Below, piece after piece: positions 18,388 to 26,949 of a stretch of DNA of 64,000 bases. The stretch lies in assembly GCA_002473165.1 (NCBI GenBank), contig DKSD01000040.1, forward strand, positions 1 through 64,000. The letters are read 5' to 3'. The first letter of the stretch is position 1; each line of letters begins with the position of its first letter. Both the position numbers and the translations under genes were made by a program. Under the pieces are notes generated by a model. That model was not told where the DNA came from and searched no databases. It worked only from the letters and a program-made list of their open reading frames with translations. This DNA comes from Succinatimonas sp. UBA7265. Its GTDB lineage: Bacteria; Pseudomonadota; Gammaproteobacteria; Enterobacterales; Succinivibrionaceae.

Positions 18388-19256
18388 CCTTTCTCGTCGA
18401 TTCGCACTGCCATCTGCAGTCCTTAAGCTACAGCGGCAAGGCAGGAACAGATCCCGCGCAAATCCTGGGGCGGGCGCGCAGCGTCGGGGTGACGCATTTT
18501 CTTTCGATCTCCTGCACGACCAAAGAATTCAAAAAAGATCTCGAGATCGCGGCGCCTTATCCTGACGTATACCTCGCAGCCGGCATCCATCCGCTCAACC
18601 TCGAGGACGATCCGGACTGGAAAGACGAGGAACTCATCTCCTGCATCAACTCCTCCCCTAAGGTGATCGGGCTTGGCGAAACCGGGCTTGATTACCATTA
18701 CGCTCCCGAGACCCGCAAAGCGCAGCTAGAGTCGTTCTCAAGGCAGATCGGCATCGCCCTTGAGCTTAAAAAGCCGCTGATCGTCCATGCGCGCGAAGCG
18801 CACCGCGACGCCGTGGCGCTGCTGCGCTCTGAGAACGCGCGCGACTGCGGCGGGGTGATCCACTGCTTTACAGATTCCGTGGAGATGGCCCGCGAATGCC
18901 TCGATCTGGGCTTTTACATCTCTTTTACCGGGATCGCCACCTTTAAGGCCAGCGACAACGTGCGTCAAGCGGTGCGCTATGTGCCCGACGATCGCATCAT
19001 GGTGGAGACAGACTGCCCTTACCTGGCGCCGGTGCCGGTGCGCGGCGTCGAGAACGAGCCGGCGTTCGTGCGTTATACGTTGGATTTCCTCTCCGCCTTC
19101 CGCGGCGTGTCGCAGGAATATCTGGCCATGAAGACCTCGCAGAACTTTGAAAAGCTCTACGGCGTAAAGCTTGAGGAGCCAAAGGAGCCGATCCCGGAGT
19201 GCTCTTCGTGGAAGCTTGAAAAGATCTGGCATCAGCCCTTCGCAACCGCCGTCTGA
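18384..19256 (+). CDS. ycfH: TatD-family metal-dependent hydrolase YcfH
   Basis: TIM-barrel metallohydrolase of the TatD group (3'-5' exonuclease or deoxyribonuclease activity in characterised members). Metal-binding motifs are all present: DSHCHL at the start, GETGLDYHY, VHAREAH, HCFTDS and ETDCPYLAP. Residues 1-260 closely follow E. coli YcfH; the last ~30 residues extend beyond it. Overlaps the epimerase by 4 bp, so it is probably read from the same message. A strong hairpin follows. Confidence 0.9.
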   Translation: MTFLVDSHCHLQSLSYSGKAGTDPAQILGRARSVGVTHFLSISCTTKEFKKDLEIAAPYPDVYLAAGIHPLNLEDDPDWKDEELISCINSSPKVIGLGETGLDYHYAPETRKAQLESFSRQIGIALELKKPLIVHAREAHRDAVALLRSENARDCGGVIHCFTDSVEMARECLDLGFYISFTGIATFKASDNVRQAVRYVPDDRIMVETDCPYLAPVPVRGVENEPAFVRYTLDFLSAFRGVSQEYLAMKTSQNFEKLYGVKLEEPKEPIPECSSWKLEKIWHQPFATAV

Positions 19257-19274
19257 GGGCAGAGCAGATACGGC

Positions 19275-19306
19275 AGAGCCCCGGAAGAGCAATCCTTCGG
19301 GGCTCT
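19275..19306 (+). terminator. Hairpin terminator after ycfH
   Basis: 9-bp stem AGAGCCCCG/CGGGGCTCT (19275-19283 with 19298-19306). The T tract after it is poor (GGTGTTT), so termination may be partial. Confidence 0.5.
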
Positions 19307-19370
19307 GGTGTTTCCGGGCTTTAACCGGATCAAAATCCGTTCGGTTTAAAACCGCAAAAACCGAACAGAC

Positions 19371-19393
19371 AAAAAAGCCCCGGAAGCCGGGGC
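19371..19393 (-). terminator. Rho-independent terminator after dsbB
   Basis: Read on the minus strand: 7-bp stem GCCCCGG/CCGGGGC with a 3-nt loop, followed by six T residues (19376-19371). Confidence 0.85.
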
Positions 19394-19411
19394 GCTGTTA
19401 TTAACTGAGCA

Positions 19412-19948
19412 TCAACGGTAGAGCGCAGTGAAATCGCGCTTGCGCGAGGCGAACTGGCTTAAGAGGAATGCCACAGACACGGCGATGCCGCAGCTGAAGA
19501 TGATGATGAGCCACTCCGGCATTCCCAGGCCTAAAAGGCTCCAGGGCAGCTTGCCGCACTGGCCGATGGGCTTGAAGAGCCAGGGAAGCCACTCGTCAAG
19601 CGGCATAAAAGAGGGGAAGCTGGCCTTAATGGCGCAGCTTGAGCCAAAGCCCGTGGACACCGATTCGATGTAATGGCCGATGGAGATCTTAAGCCCCAGG
19701 CCGGAGCAGCCTAAGAAGATGAGCGAAGACAGCAGCCTCGTAAGCTTAAACGAGGGAAAGAGAAAGCCTAAAAGCCCCGCAATCACAAAACCTGCCATGC
19801 AGGCGCGCTCATAGACGCAGTTCACACAGGGATCGAGGTTCAGCCCGTACTGAAAGTACAGGGCGCAGCCCTCCATGGCCATCCCGAAGATGATCAGCAG
19901 GCCCCATGAGAGCCGGCTGGCGGTGAACTCCTGAATAAAGCGTAACAA
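19412..19948 (-). CDS. dsbB: Disulfide bond formation protein DsbB
   Basis: Four-helix inner-membrane quinone oxidoreductase that reoxidises DsbA. The first periplasmic loop carries the CxxC pair in DPCVNCVYER (about residues 41-44), and the second loop carries the other two cysteines in GSSCAIK and PIGQCG. The start is a TTG with AGGAG 6 bp upstream. The gene lies 23 bp downstream of nhaB on the same strand, the same nhaB-dsbB order as in enterobacteria. 178 residues, normal length. Confidence 0.93.
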   Translation of the reverse strand: MLRFIQEFTASRLSWGLLIIFGMAMEGCALYFQYGLNLDPCVNCVYERACMAGFVIAGLLGFLFPSFKLTRLLSSLIFLGCSGLGLKISIGHYIESVSTGFGSSCAIKASFPSFMPLDEWLPWLFKPIGQCGKLPWSLLGLGMPEWLIIIFSCGIAVSVAFLLSQFASRKRDFTALYR

Positions 19949-19971
19949 GGCTTTCTCCTAAATTTTTTGCG

Positions 19972-21567
19972 CTATTTGCCTGCCGCCGCCGCGATCTCCG
20001 CCGCGTGCTCGGCAACCGAGCCCGGAACCCAGCCTGAGGCCTCAAACACCGGGGTGAACTCCGGAATGAGATACATGCAGGTAAGCAGGCCGACGATTGT
20101 CAGGACAATAGTATACGGCAAAGCCATCCACATCATGCGCAGATAGGGCAGGCGCACGAGCGGGGCGATCGCCGAGGTCAATAGGAAGAGGAAAGCGGAC
20201 TGGCCGTTCGGGGTCGCGACCGAGGGCAGGTTCGTGCCGGCGTTGATGGCGATCGCCAGATCGTTGAACTGCTCCGGGGTGATGACACCGTTGAGCATGG
20301 CCTCATGCACCTGCTCGATGTAAATGGTCGCGACGAACACGTTGTCGGAGACCGCGGAGATGATGCCGTTTGCCAGGTAGAAGATCGGGATCTGCGTTGA
20401 AGGCGGGATCGAGAACACCCAGTGCACGAACGGGCTGAAGAGCCCCTGCTGGGCGATGATCGTGACGATGCAGAAGAACACGCACAGCAGCGCGCAGAAC
20501 GGCATGGATTCCGTAAAGGCTTTGCCGACCTCCTCCTCCGTGGTCACGCCGCAGAAGATCGTGGCTAGCACGATGATGGAAAGGCCGATCAAGCCGACTG
20601 CGGCAAAATGGAACGCCAGGGCGGTCACGAGCCACACGCAGCACAGCGCCTGCACGATGAGTTTGAGCTTATCGCGCATCGCCATGCTGGCAGATGACAT
20701 CTTGTCGCGCGCGGCGAGCACTTCGTACACGGACTGGGGCATCTCGGCGCCAAAGCCGAAGAGCTTGAATTTCTCAACGATGAGGCAGGTGCCGTAACCG
20801 AAGACCATCACCGGAATGGAGACCGGGCTCATGCGGATGAGGAACTCGCCGAAGTTCCAGCCGGCGACCTGGCCCACGACCAGGTTTTGCGGCTGGCCGA
20901 CGAGCGTGGCCATGCCGCCGATGGTGGTGCCGACGGCCGCGTTCATGAGCAGGGCGCGCAGGAACGCGCGGAATTTTTCGAGATCTTCCTTGTACTGGGG
21001 CTGCACGAAAGTGTCATCGGAGAGGCGCGATGTCGCGGCGTCGCCGCAGATGTGCGCATGATAGACGGAATACAGCCCCATGCAGATGGCGATGATCACG
21101 GCCAGCACTGTCAGGGCGTCGACGAAAGCCGCCAGCGTGCCTGCCACAAAGCAGAACAGAAAGGAGATCAGGATGCCGTTGCGCACCTTCACCAGGATCT
21201 TCGTGAAGATGAAGAGCAGGAAGTCGCGCACGAAATGGATGCCGCCTAACATGAACATCAAAAGCAGGATCACATCGATGTTCGCGATGATCTCGTTTTT
21301 GACGCCGTCCATGGTACACATGCCAATGACGCAGGCCTCAAAAGCCAGCAGGCCGCCTGGCTGCAAGGGGTAACACTCAAGAGCCATGGCAAGGGTGAAG
21401 ATGAACTCGCCCACCAGCACCCAGCCTGCCGTAAACGGCGAGATCATAAACAGCACCGGGTTGATGATAAGGCAGGCGATGATGAACAGCTTGTACCAGG
21501 TGGAAGCCGTTCCCATAAAGTTGAGCGCGATGGAACGCCCGACTGAATACTGGCTCTGCGAAAGCAT
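19972..21567 (-). CDS. nhaB: Na+/H+ antiporter NhaB (copy nearer dsbB)
   Basis: Exports Na+ in exchange for protons across the inner membrane. 531 residues, about twelve membrane segments, with NhaB-typical stretches: NFMGTASTWYK at the N-terminus, EFIFTLAMALECYPLQPGGLLAFEA, FVDALTVLAVI, AVGTTIGGMATLVGQPQNLV and the C-terminal INAGTNLPSVATPNGQSAFLF. Forms an operon with dsbB. A second full-length nhaB (21871-23451) lies 303 bp upstream on the same strand; the two are clearly paralogous. Own promoter candidate at 21673-21700. Confidence 0.94.
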   Translation of the reverse strand: MLSQSQYSVGRSIALNFMGTASTWYKLFIIACLIINPVLFMISPFTAGWVLVGEFIFTLAMALECYPLQPGGLLAFEACVIGMCTMDGVKNEIIANIDVILLLMFMLGGIHFVRDFLLFIFTKILVKVRNGILISFLFCFVAGTLAAFVDALTVLAVIIAICMGLYSVYHAHICGDAATSRLSDDTFVQPQYKEDLEKFRAFLRALLMNAAVGTTIGGMATLVGQPQNLVVGQVAGWNFGEFLIRMSPVSIPVMVFGYGTCLIVEKFKLFGFGAEMPQSVYEVLAARDKMSSASMAMRDKLKLIVQALCCVWLVTALAFHFAAVGLIGLSIIVLATIFCGVTTEEEVGKAFTESMPFCALLCVFFCIVTIIAQQGLFSPFVHWVFSIPPSTQIPIFYLANGIISAVSDNVFVATIYIEQVHEAMLNGVITPEQFNDLAIAINAGTNLPSVATPNGQSAFLFLLTSAIAPLVRLPYLRMMWMALPYTIVLTIVGLLTCMYLIPEFTPVFEASGWVPGSVAEHAAEIAAAAGK

Positions 21568-21836
21568 TGAAGATGGATCCTTATGCGTTGTGTCTTATTT
21601 ATGCTTCCCCAAGTTTTGTCCGCCGATTTTGAACACGCGGGTAAAACTGTTTAAAAAGAAAGCATTGGTCTAAATATACGGGTTTATTCTACATTTGCAA
21701 CCTTGCGCATTATGTGCGTTAAAGCGCATAAATGAAACAAGATTGGAAAAAAGCGCTTTTAAGAACTGAGGTTAGCGATCGCAACTTTTGAAAAAAGCCG
21801 CGCGGAATTTGAAAGGTCAGATTTTCATTTGTGCAT
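21568..21836 (-). promoter_or_regulatory. nhaB (dsbB-side) promoter region
   Basis: On the minus strand TTGCAA (21700-21695), a 16-bp spacer and TATATT (21678-21673) form a plausible sigma70 promoter about 106 bp before the start codon. Upstream, TGCGCAT, TGTGCGT and GCGCAT words form an imperfect palindrome around 21704-21730, a possible regulator site. No gene is seen in the interval. Confidence 0.45.
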
Positions 21837-21862
21837 AAAAAAACCCCCTTAATCAGGGGGCT
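21837..21862 (-). terminator. Terminator between the two nhaB genes
   Basis: Stem CCCCCT/AGGGGG (21844-21849 with 21855-21860), then seven T residues on the minus strand (21843-21837). It terminates the upstream nhaB, so the two copies are separate units. Confidence 0.85.
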
Positions 21863-21870
21863 TTTTAAAA

Positions 21871-23451
21871 TCAATGCCCTGAGTTCATGGAAGGCAGGCC
21901 TGCCGGATCGATCCAGCCCCAGTCGACCATGAGCGAGGAGTACTCAGGCACCAGCCACCACACGCACACCAGGCCGACGAGCGTCAGCACGATGGTGTAG
22001 GGCAGAGCCATCCACATCATCCTGAAATAAGGCAGGCGGATGAGCGGGGCCAAAGGCGAGGTTAAGAGGAAGAGGAACGCGGACTGGCCGTTAGGGGTCG
22101 CAACGGACGGCAGGTTCGTGCCGGCGTTGATGGCGATGGCCAGTTCGTCAAACTGCTCCGGGGAGACGGCGCCTGAGAGCACGGCATCGCGCACCTGTTC
22201 AATATAGATAGTTGCGACAAACACGTTGTCGGAGACCGAAGAGATGATGCCGTTTGCCATGTAGAAGATCGGCATGTGCAGATCCTCAGGGGTGGAGAGC
22301 ACCCAGGCGATGATCGGATCGAACAGCCCGTTGTGGGAGATCACGCATACGACCGCGAAGAACACGCACAGCAGGGCGCAGAACGGCATGGATTCCGTAA
22401 AGGCCTGGCCGATCTCGCCCTCAGAGGACACGCCGCAGAGCGTCGTCGCGAAGATCACGACGGAAAGCCCGATGAGGCCCACCGAGGCCAGATGGAAGGC
22501 GAGCGCCAGGATGAGCCACACCAGGCACAGCCCCTGGATGATGAGGTTGAGCTTGTCGCGGCGGGAGAACGAGGCCGAAGTCTTTTCATCGCGCTCTTTG
22601 AGCACCTTGTACACGGACTCCGGCATGGAAGCGCCATAGCCGAAGAGCGAGAACTTCTCGCAGATGACGCAGGTGAGCAGGCCGAAGACTACGACCGGAG
22701 CGGACATCAGGCACATGCGGATGGCGTAGTCCCTGAAGTTCCAGCCGGCCACGCTGCCGATGATCAGGTTCTGCGGCTCGCCGACGATGGTGCACACGCC
22801 GCCGATGGTGGTGCCGACAGCCGCGTGCATGAGGATCGATCTTAAAAAGGCGCGGAACTGCTCGACGTCATGGCGGTACTCCTCAGGGATGAGCGAATCA
22901 TCGCGCCTGAACAGCGCCGTGGATTTGCCGGACACCGTCTCAACATAAAGGTTGTAGAGCGCCACGCAGGTCGAGATGATGATGGCGAGCACCGTGAGCG
23001 CGTCGACGAAGGCGGAGATGGCGCCGCAGAGGAAGCAGAACAGGAACGCCAGGAGCACGCGGGAGCGGACTTTGACGAGGAGCTTGGTAAAGAAAAACAG
23101 CAGGAAGTCACGGACAAAATGGATGCCGGCGACCATGAACATCAAAAGCAGCAGCACTTCAAGGTTGGCGCCGATCTCTTTGGTCACGGCGTCCATGGTC
23201 GTCATGCCGAGGAAGCAGGCCTCGATCACGAGCATCCCGCCCGGCTCCAGAGGATAGCTGTCAAGCGACATCGCTAGCGTAAAGATAAACTCGGCGATGA
23301 GCAGCCAGCCTGCCACAGTCACGGAGTAATGCGCAACTATGGGGTTGAGTATGAGGAATGCGAGGATGACGTTCTTATACCATGCAGGCGCTCTTCCCAT
23401 GAAGTTGAGCACCAAAGCCTTAGGGTAGGTAATCAGGGCACCTGTCGCCAT
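21871..23451 (-). CDS. nhaB: Na+/H+ antiporter NhaB, second paralogue
   Basis: Full-length NhaB (526 residues from the start chosen) with the same landmarks as its neighbour: NFMGRAPAWYK, EFIFTLAMSLDSYPLEPGG, FVDALTVLAII, VGTTIGGVCTIVGEPQNL and INAGTNLPSVATPNGQSAFLF. I start at the second ATG (MATGALITYPKA) because AAAGGAGG ends 10 bp before it; the first in-frame ATG sits only 1 bp from that site. The copies differ mostly in the N-terminus and the hydrophilic loop near residue 190. Long 5' leader with two hairpins. Confidence 0.92.
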   Translation of the reverse strand: MATGALITYPKALVLNFMGRAPAWYKNVILAFLILNPIVAHYSVTVAGWLLIAEFIFTLAMSLDSYPLEPGGMLVIEACFLGMTTMDAVTKEIGANLEVLLLLMFMVAGIHFVRDFLLFFFTKLLVKVRSRVLLAFLFCFLCGAISAFVDALTVLAIIISTCVALYNLYVETVSGKSTALFRRDDSLIPEEYRHDVEQFRAFLRSILMHAAVGTTIGGVCTIVGEPQNLIIGSVAGWNFRDYAIRMCLMSAPVVVFGLLTCVICEKFSLFGYGASMPESVYKVLKERDEKTSASFSRRDKLNLIIQGLCLVWLILALAFHLASVGLIGLSVVIFATTLCGVSSEGEIGQAFTESMPFCALLCVFFAVVCVISHNGLFDPIIAWVLSTPEDLHMPIFYMANGIISSVSDNVFVATIYIEQVRDAVLSGAVSPEQFDELAIAINAGTNLPSVATPNGQSAFLFLLTSPLAPLIRLPYFRMMWMALPYTIVLTLVGLVCVWWLVPEYSSLMVDWGWIDPAGLPSMNSGH

Positions 23452-23460
23452 CGCCGGCAT

Positions 23461-23555
23461 CCTCCTTTATTAAGATGCGACGCAGAACTCTGCGTTTTTG
23501 AATACATACAAGCGGAAGTCCGTCTCTTCCGCGGCTTTAACTATTCAAGATTATA
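23461..23555 (-). promoter_or_regulatory. Structured 5' leader and -10 box of second nhaB
   Basis: On the minus strand a TATAAT lies at 23555-23550. The leader of about 90 nt contains two stems: GCGGAAG/CTTCCGC (around 23513-23532) and ACGCAG/CTGCGT (23481-23496), then the ribosome site. This may be a regulatory RNA; I do not recognise a known riboswitch by eye. Confidence 0.4.
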
Positions 23556-23909
23556 TACAAAGTTTCATGTTAATGATCACAGCTGATAAAATACTCATTT
23601 GTTATTTCAATAAATTTATTTACGCAAAGAATTAATGCGCTTACGGTCACGCTTTTTGGGATCCCAATTCGAATCGTTTTGGCGAATAATTTTCAAAATT
23701 ACAGTAAGTCAATACAGTACAGTTAAATCAGCATAACCTGCTGAACTGAAATCTCAGTTCGGGCAACAGAGTGCACACCGTCCTGAACGCATTGAGAAAA
23801 GATCGCAGTGCGGCTAAAATAAGCGCGGCGTTTCCTGCGGTGTTTTGCGGCGGGAGACAAAGAGGGTTTACATCCTTTACTCTAGGTTTATCCATAAAAT
23901 TTTCTAGCA
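23556..23909. other. Intergenic region between second nhaB and yidE-like gene
   Basis: About 350 bp, AT-rich, between divergent genes. It contains a perfect 12-bp palindrome TTGGGATCCCAA (23656-23667) immediately followed by ATTCGAAT (23667-23674), possible operator sites. No clear promoter for the plus-strand gene and no ribosome site before its ATG were seen. Confidence 0.4.
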
Positions 23910-25640
23910 ATGTCATCGATAGCAATCATCACGCTTGCCGTTTCGCTGGGCGCCGTGCTCGGCATCCTTTTGGGGCAGGTTAAATACCGCGGCGTCGGCC
24001 TGGGCATCGGCGGCGTCCTCTTTGCCGGCATCATCGTCGGCCATTTCGCGCACGCCTACTTAGGTTTTGATGTCAGGGATGAGACCGGAGCGTTCACCAC
24101 GGTGGGCAGCATCCTCCACTATGTGCAGGAATTCGGCCTGATCCTCTTTGTTTACGCCATCGGCATCAAGGTCGGCCCGAGCTTCTTCAGCTCGTTGCGC
24201 GGGCAGGGCGTCAAGCTTATCGGCTGGGCCGTGACCATCATCGTCATGGGCTGCGCCATCGCCATGGCCATGTTCTTCTGCGGCATCGTCCCGGTTGACG
24301 CGATGATCGGCATGTACACCGGCGCCATCACGAACACTCCGGCTTTGGGCGCAGGCACGCAGATGATCTCCGACATGGCCGCGGCCTTCGGGCAGAACGG
24401 CGGCTCAGTGCCTGAGGGCTTCAACTCCGCCGTCGTGCCGTCTGCATATGCCATGGCCTATCCTTTCGCGGTGGTCTCGCTGCTTTTGGTGATGATCGTG
24501 CTTAAGATCATTTTCTCCGTGAGCATCGACAAGGCAGGCGAGGACTACGCAGCCGCCAAATCCAAGGGCGTTGCCAAGCTTGCTTTCAGGAACGTGCTGT
24601 TAACCGAAGCCGCCTCGGGCAAGACCGTGAACGACATTCCGGGTGTGGCCTCAGGCGCCGTGGTGTGCTCGCGCTACAAGCACGCGGGCGAGCTTTCCGT
24701 GCCGCATGAAAGCGATCCGCTCGCCAAAGGCGACATCGTGCACCTCGTCGGCCTTGAGGAGGATCTGCGCAAGGCGGTCGCCGCCATCGGCGAGATCACC
24801 AATGACGCCATGACGACCCACGGCTCGCGCATGACCGTCAGGCACATCATGGTGACCGACGCCCATTCCTGCGGCGTCAAACTCGGCTCCTTAAACCTGC
24901 ACTCGCGCTTTAACATCTCCGTGTCCCGCGTGTTCCGCGCCGGCATCCAGATGCTGCCGCACGATGACTTCGTGTTGCAGTACGGCGATGAGATCAACGT
25001 GATCGGCACCTCAGAGGACATCAAGCGCGCCGGCTCGGTGATCGGCAACTCCAGCGCCTCTTATAACCGCGTGACCATGCTGCCGGTGTTCATCGGCATC
25101 TTCCTCGGGATCCTCTTAGGCAGCATCCCCATTCCGGTGCCGGGCGTGCCCGCCCCGATGAAACTGGGGCTTGCCGGCGGCCCGCTGGTCGCCGCCATCT
25201 TCCTGGCGCGCTTTGGCGATGTCTGGACGCGCAACCTGCTGCACTGGCGCCTGCCGGCTCCGGCTGTCTCCACCTTCAACTCCCTGGGCATCACGCTCTT
25301 CCTGACCATCGTCGGGATCACGGCCGGCGCCTCCGGGTTCTGGGAGACCTTAACCGAGGGGCCCGGTCTTAAATGGATGGCCTGGGCAACGCTGATCTCC
25401 TTCATCCCGATCATGGTGGTAGGGTTCCTCGCTATCAAGGTTTCGAAGATCAACTACCTCGTGACCTGCGGCATGATCGCCGGCTCCTACACCGATCCTC
25501 CGGCGCTCGCGTACGCCAACGGCATGTACCGCGATGCCGAAGCCTCCTCGATCGGCTACGCCACCGTGTATCCGTTCGTGATGTTCCTGCGCATCCTGTC
25601 GCCGCAGATCATGGTCATCATCGCGGCCGCGTTCGTCTGA
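23910..25640 (+). CDS. yidE: AAE-family transporter, YidE type (aspartate:alanine exchanger family)
   Basis: Inner-membrane protein of 576 residues: an N-terminal membrane half (EFGLILFVYAIGIKVGPSFF, GAITNTPALGAG), two central soluble TrkA-C-like domains (about 215-375, with KGDIVHLVG and YGDEINVIG), and a C-terminal membrane half (MLPVFIGIFLGILLGSIP, GMIAGSYTDPPALAYAN, YATVYPFVMFLRI). This is the E. coli YidE layout and motif set (553 residues). AspT of the family exchanges aspartate for alanine; the substrate here is not proven. Followed 2 bp later by a membrane-protein gene. Confidence 0.87.
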   Translation: MSSIAIITLAVSLGAVLGILLGQVKYRGVGLGIGGVLFAGIIVGHFAHAYLGFDVRDETGAFTTVGSILHYVQEFGLILFVYAIGIKVGPSFFSSLRGQGVKLIGWAVTIIVMGCAIAMAMFFCGIVPVDAMIGMYTGAITNTPALGAGTQMISDMAAAFGQNGGSVPEGFNSAVVPSAYAMAYPFAVVSLLLVMIVLKIIFSVSIDKAGEDYAAAKSKGVAKLAFRNVLLTEAASGKTVNDIPGVASGAVVCSRYKHAGELSVPHESDPLAKGDIVHLVGLEEDLRKAVAAIGEITNDAMTTHGSRMTVRHIMVTDAHSCGVKLGSLNLHSRFNISVSRVFRAGIQMLPHDDFVLQYGDEINVIGTSEDIKRAGSVIGNSSASYNRVTMLPVFIGIFLGILLGSIPIPVPGVPAPMKLGLAGGPLVAAIFLARFGDVWTRNLLHWRLPAPAVSTFNSLGITLFLTIVGITAGASGFWETLTEGPGLKWMAWATLISFIPIMVVGFLAIKVSKINYLVTCGMIAGSYTDPPALAYANGMYRDAEASSIGYATVYPFVMFLRILSPQIMVIIAAAFV

Positions 25641-25642
25641 TC

Positions 25643-26437
25643 ATGATCGGCAAGATCTTAGGGGATCGCCTTTTCTCAAGCGGGATTGGCGGTCCCTTTT
25701 TATGCTTAAAAGGCGGGCTGACCGGGCTGTTCCCGGGCGTAGGGGCGCGCTTTATCACGCCGCTGCTCTCGCCGTTCCTGCTCTTAACCGGCGCGCTCGC
25801 CCCCTCGGTATGGGCGCTGCTGCTGCGCTCGGGCTGCCGCGATCAGCGCCAGGCCCTTATGCAGGGCAAAGGCTTTTTGCAGCTGCTGCGTGAAAACCTC
25901 GGCGCCGCGCTCATGGGAACTCTCGCGTGGTGGGCGGTGCTCTGCGGCGCGTATGAGGCGATTTCCTGGCGCACCGGGGTGCTCGCGCAGCGCTACGCCG
26001 AGGCCGCCATGGCTCACAAGGTGCTGCAGATAGCAACGCCTGAGCAGCTTGAGTACAGTCAGGCGCTGCTGACGATGTACGCCGCCGCCGCGCTCTTGCT
26101 TATGCTCATCTTCAGCCTGATCGTCCTGTGGTCCCTGGCGGCGACGCTTAATCTGCGCGCGCCTTTTGCCCATGCGCTGCGCGCTTTTGGCGCCAACGCC
26201 CCGGGGTATCTGCTGCTCGCGGCGCTGGCCGTCTGCGTCTTTGGGATCATAGAAAAAGAATTTGCGGTGTTAAAGCTCAGCTACCTTGAGGGCTATATCT
26301 TAGGGCAGGAGCGCTTTAACCCGACCTGGCCTTTTTTGGCGCTGCGCATCTGGCTTAGCTGCGCTTTTATGAGCGCGTTCGGCCTGATGGCGGCGCTGGC
26401 GCTGCGGATCCTCGCGCTGCCTGAGAAGAAAAAATGA
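25643..26437 (+). CDS. Unknown multi-pass membrane protein
   Basis: Not recognised. The reading frame is open far upstream inside yidE, but the sensible start is the ATG at 25643, two bases after the yidE stop (264 residues). About six hydrophobic segments (for example WALLL, LGAALMGTLAWWAVLCGAY, AALLLMLIFSLIVLWSLAA, YLLLAALAVCVFGII), ending in a lysine-rich tail (PEKKK). Tight coupling with yidE and a 4-bp ATGA overlap with the glycosylase gene place it in a four-gene operon. No catalytic motif seen. Confidence 0.75.
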   Translation: MIGKILGDRLFSSGIGGPFLCLKGGLTGLFPGVGARFITPLLSPFLLLTGALAPSVWALLLRSGCRDQRQALMQGKGFLQLLRENLGAALMGTLAWWAVLCGAYEAISWRTGVLAQRYAEAAMAHKVLQIATPEQLEYSQALLTMYAAAALLLMLIFSLIVLWSLAATLNLRAPFAHALRAFGANAPGYLLLAALAVCVFGIIEKEFAVLKLSYLEGYILGQERFNPTWPFLALRIWLSCAFMSAFGLMAALALRILALPEKKK

Positions 26438-26949
26438 GCGCAGGAGAAATAAAGAATAAGGGGGAAGTGCTGTTTGGCCTTCCTCCTTTTGTTCCCGAAG
26501 CCCCGAGGCTTTTGATCTTAGGCTCCATGCCCTCTGAGGCCTCGCTTGAGGCGGGCTTTTACTACGCCCACCCGCGTAACCGCTTCTTTAAGATCCTCGG
26601 CGATTACGCAGGACAGAGCGCGCAAAGCGTCAGCGAGCGCCAGGCGCTGCTTTGCAGACTGCGCATCGCGCTTTTTGACGTGATCGCCTCCTGCAGACGG
26701 CAAGGCAGCCTTGACAGCGCCATTCGCGATCCCGTGCCCAATGACATCGCACTGTTTCTTAAAGAGCACCCCGGGGTTAAGGCCGTGATCACGAACGGAG
26801 GGCTTTCAAAAAAGCTCTTCCTGAAATATAACAAGGTGCAGGGCATTAAGATTTTCCATCTGCCCTCAACGAGCCCGGCCAATGCCGGCTGGCCGCTTAA
26901 ACGGCTTGAATCTGAATACTTTAAGGCCTTAGATGAAACGCTTGCTTAG
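26434..26949 (+). CDS. DNA-deoxyinosine glycosylase (UDG superfamily, family 6-like)
   Basis: Base-excision repair enzyme predicted to remove hypoxanthine from deaminated adenine. Landmarks: LGSMPSEASLEAGFYYAHPRN near the N-terminus, IALFDVIASCRRQGSLDSAIRD, PNDIALFL, ITNGGLSKKLF and LPSTSPANAGW. These are the conserved blocks of the single-domain deoxyinosine glycosylases of the uracil-DNA glycosylase superfamily. 171 residues, full length. Overlaps both neighbours (4 bp upstream, 17 bp downstream). Confidence 0.85.
   Translation: MSAGEIKNKGEVLFGLPPFVPEAPRLLILGSMPSEASLEAGFYYAHPRNRFFKILGDYAGQSAQSVSERQALLCRLRIALFDVIASCRRQGSLDSAIRDPVPNDIALFLKEHPGVKAVITNGGLSKKLFLKYNKVQGIKIFHLPSTSPANAGWPLKRLESEYFKALDETLA

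Noticed and set aside
25373..25642. Long upstream extension of the membrane-protein frame after yidE
   Set aside because: It overlaps yidE out of frame and has a low-complexity translation. The ATG two bases after the yidE stop is the natural start.
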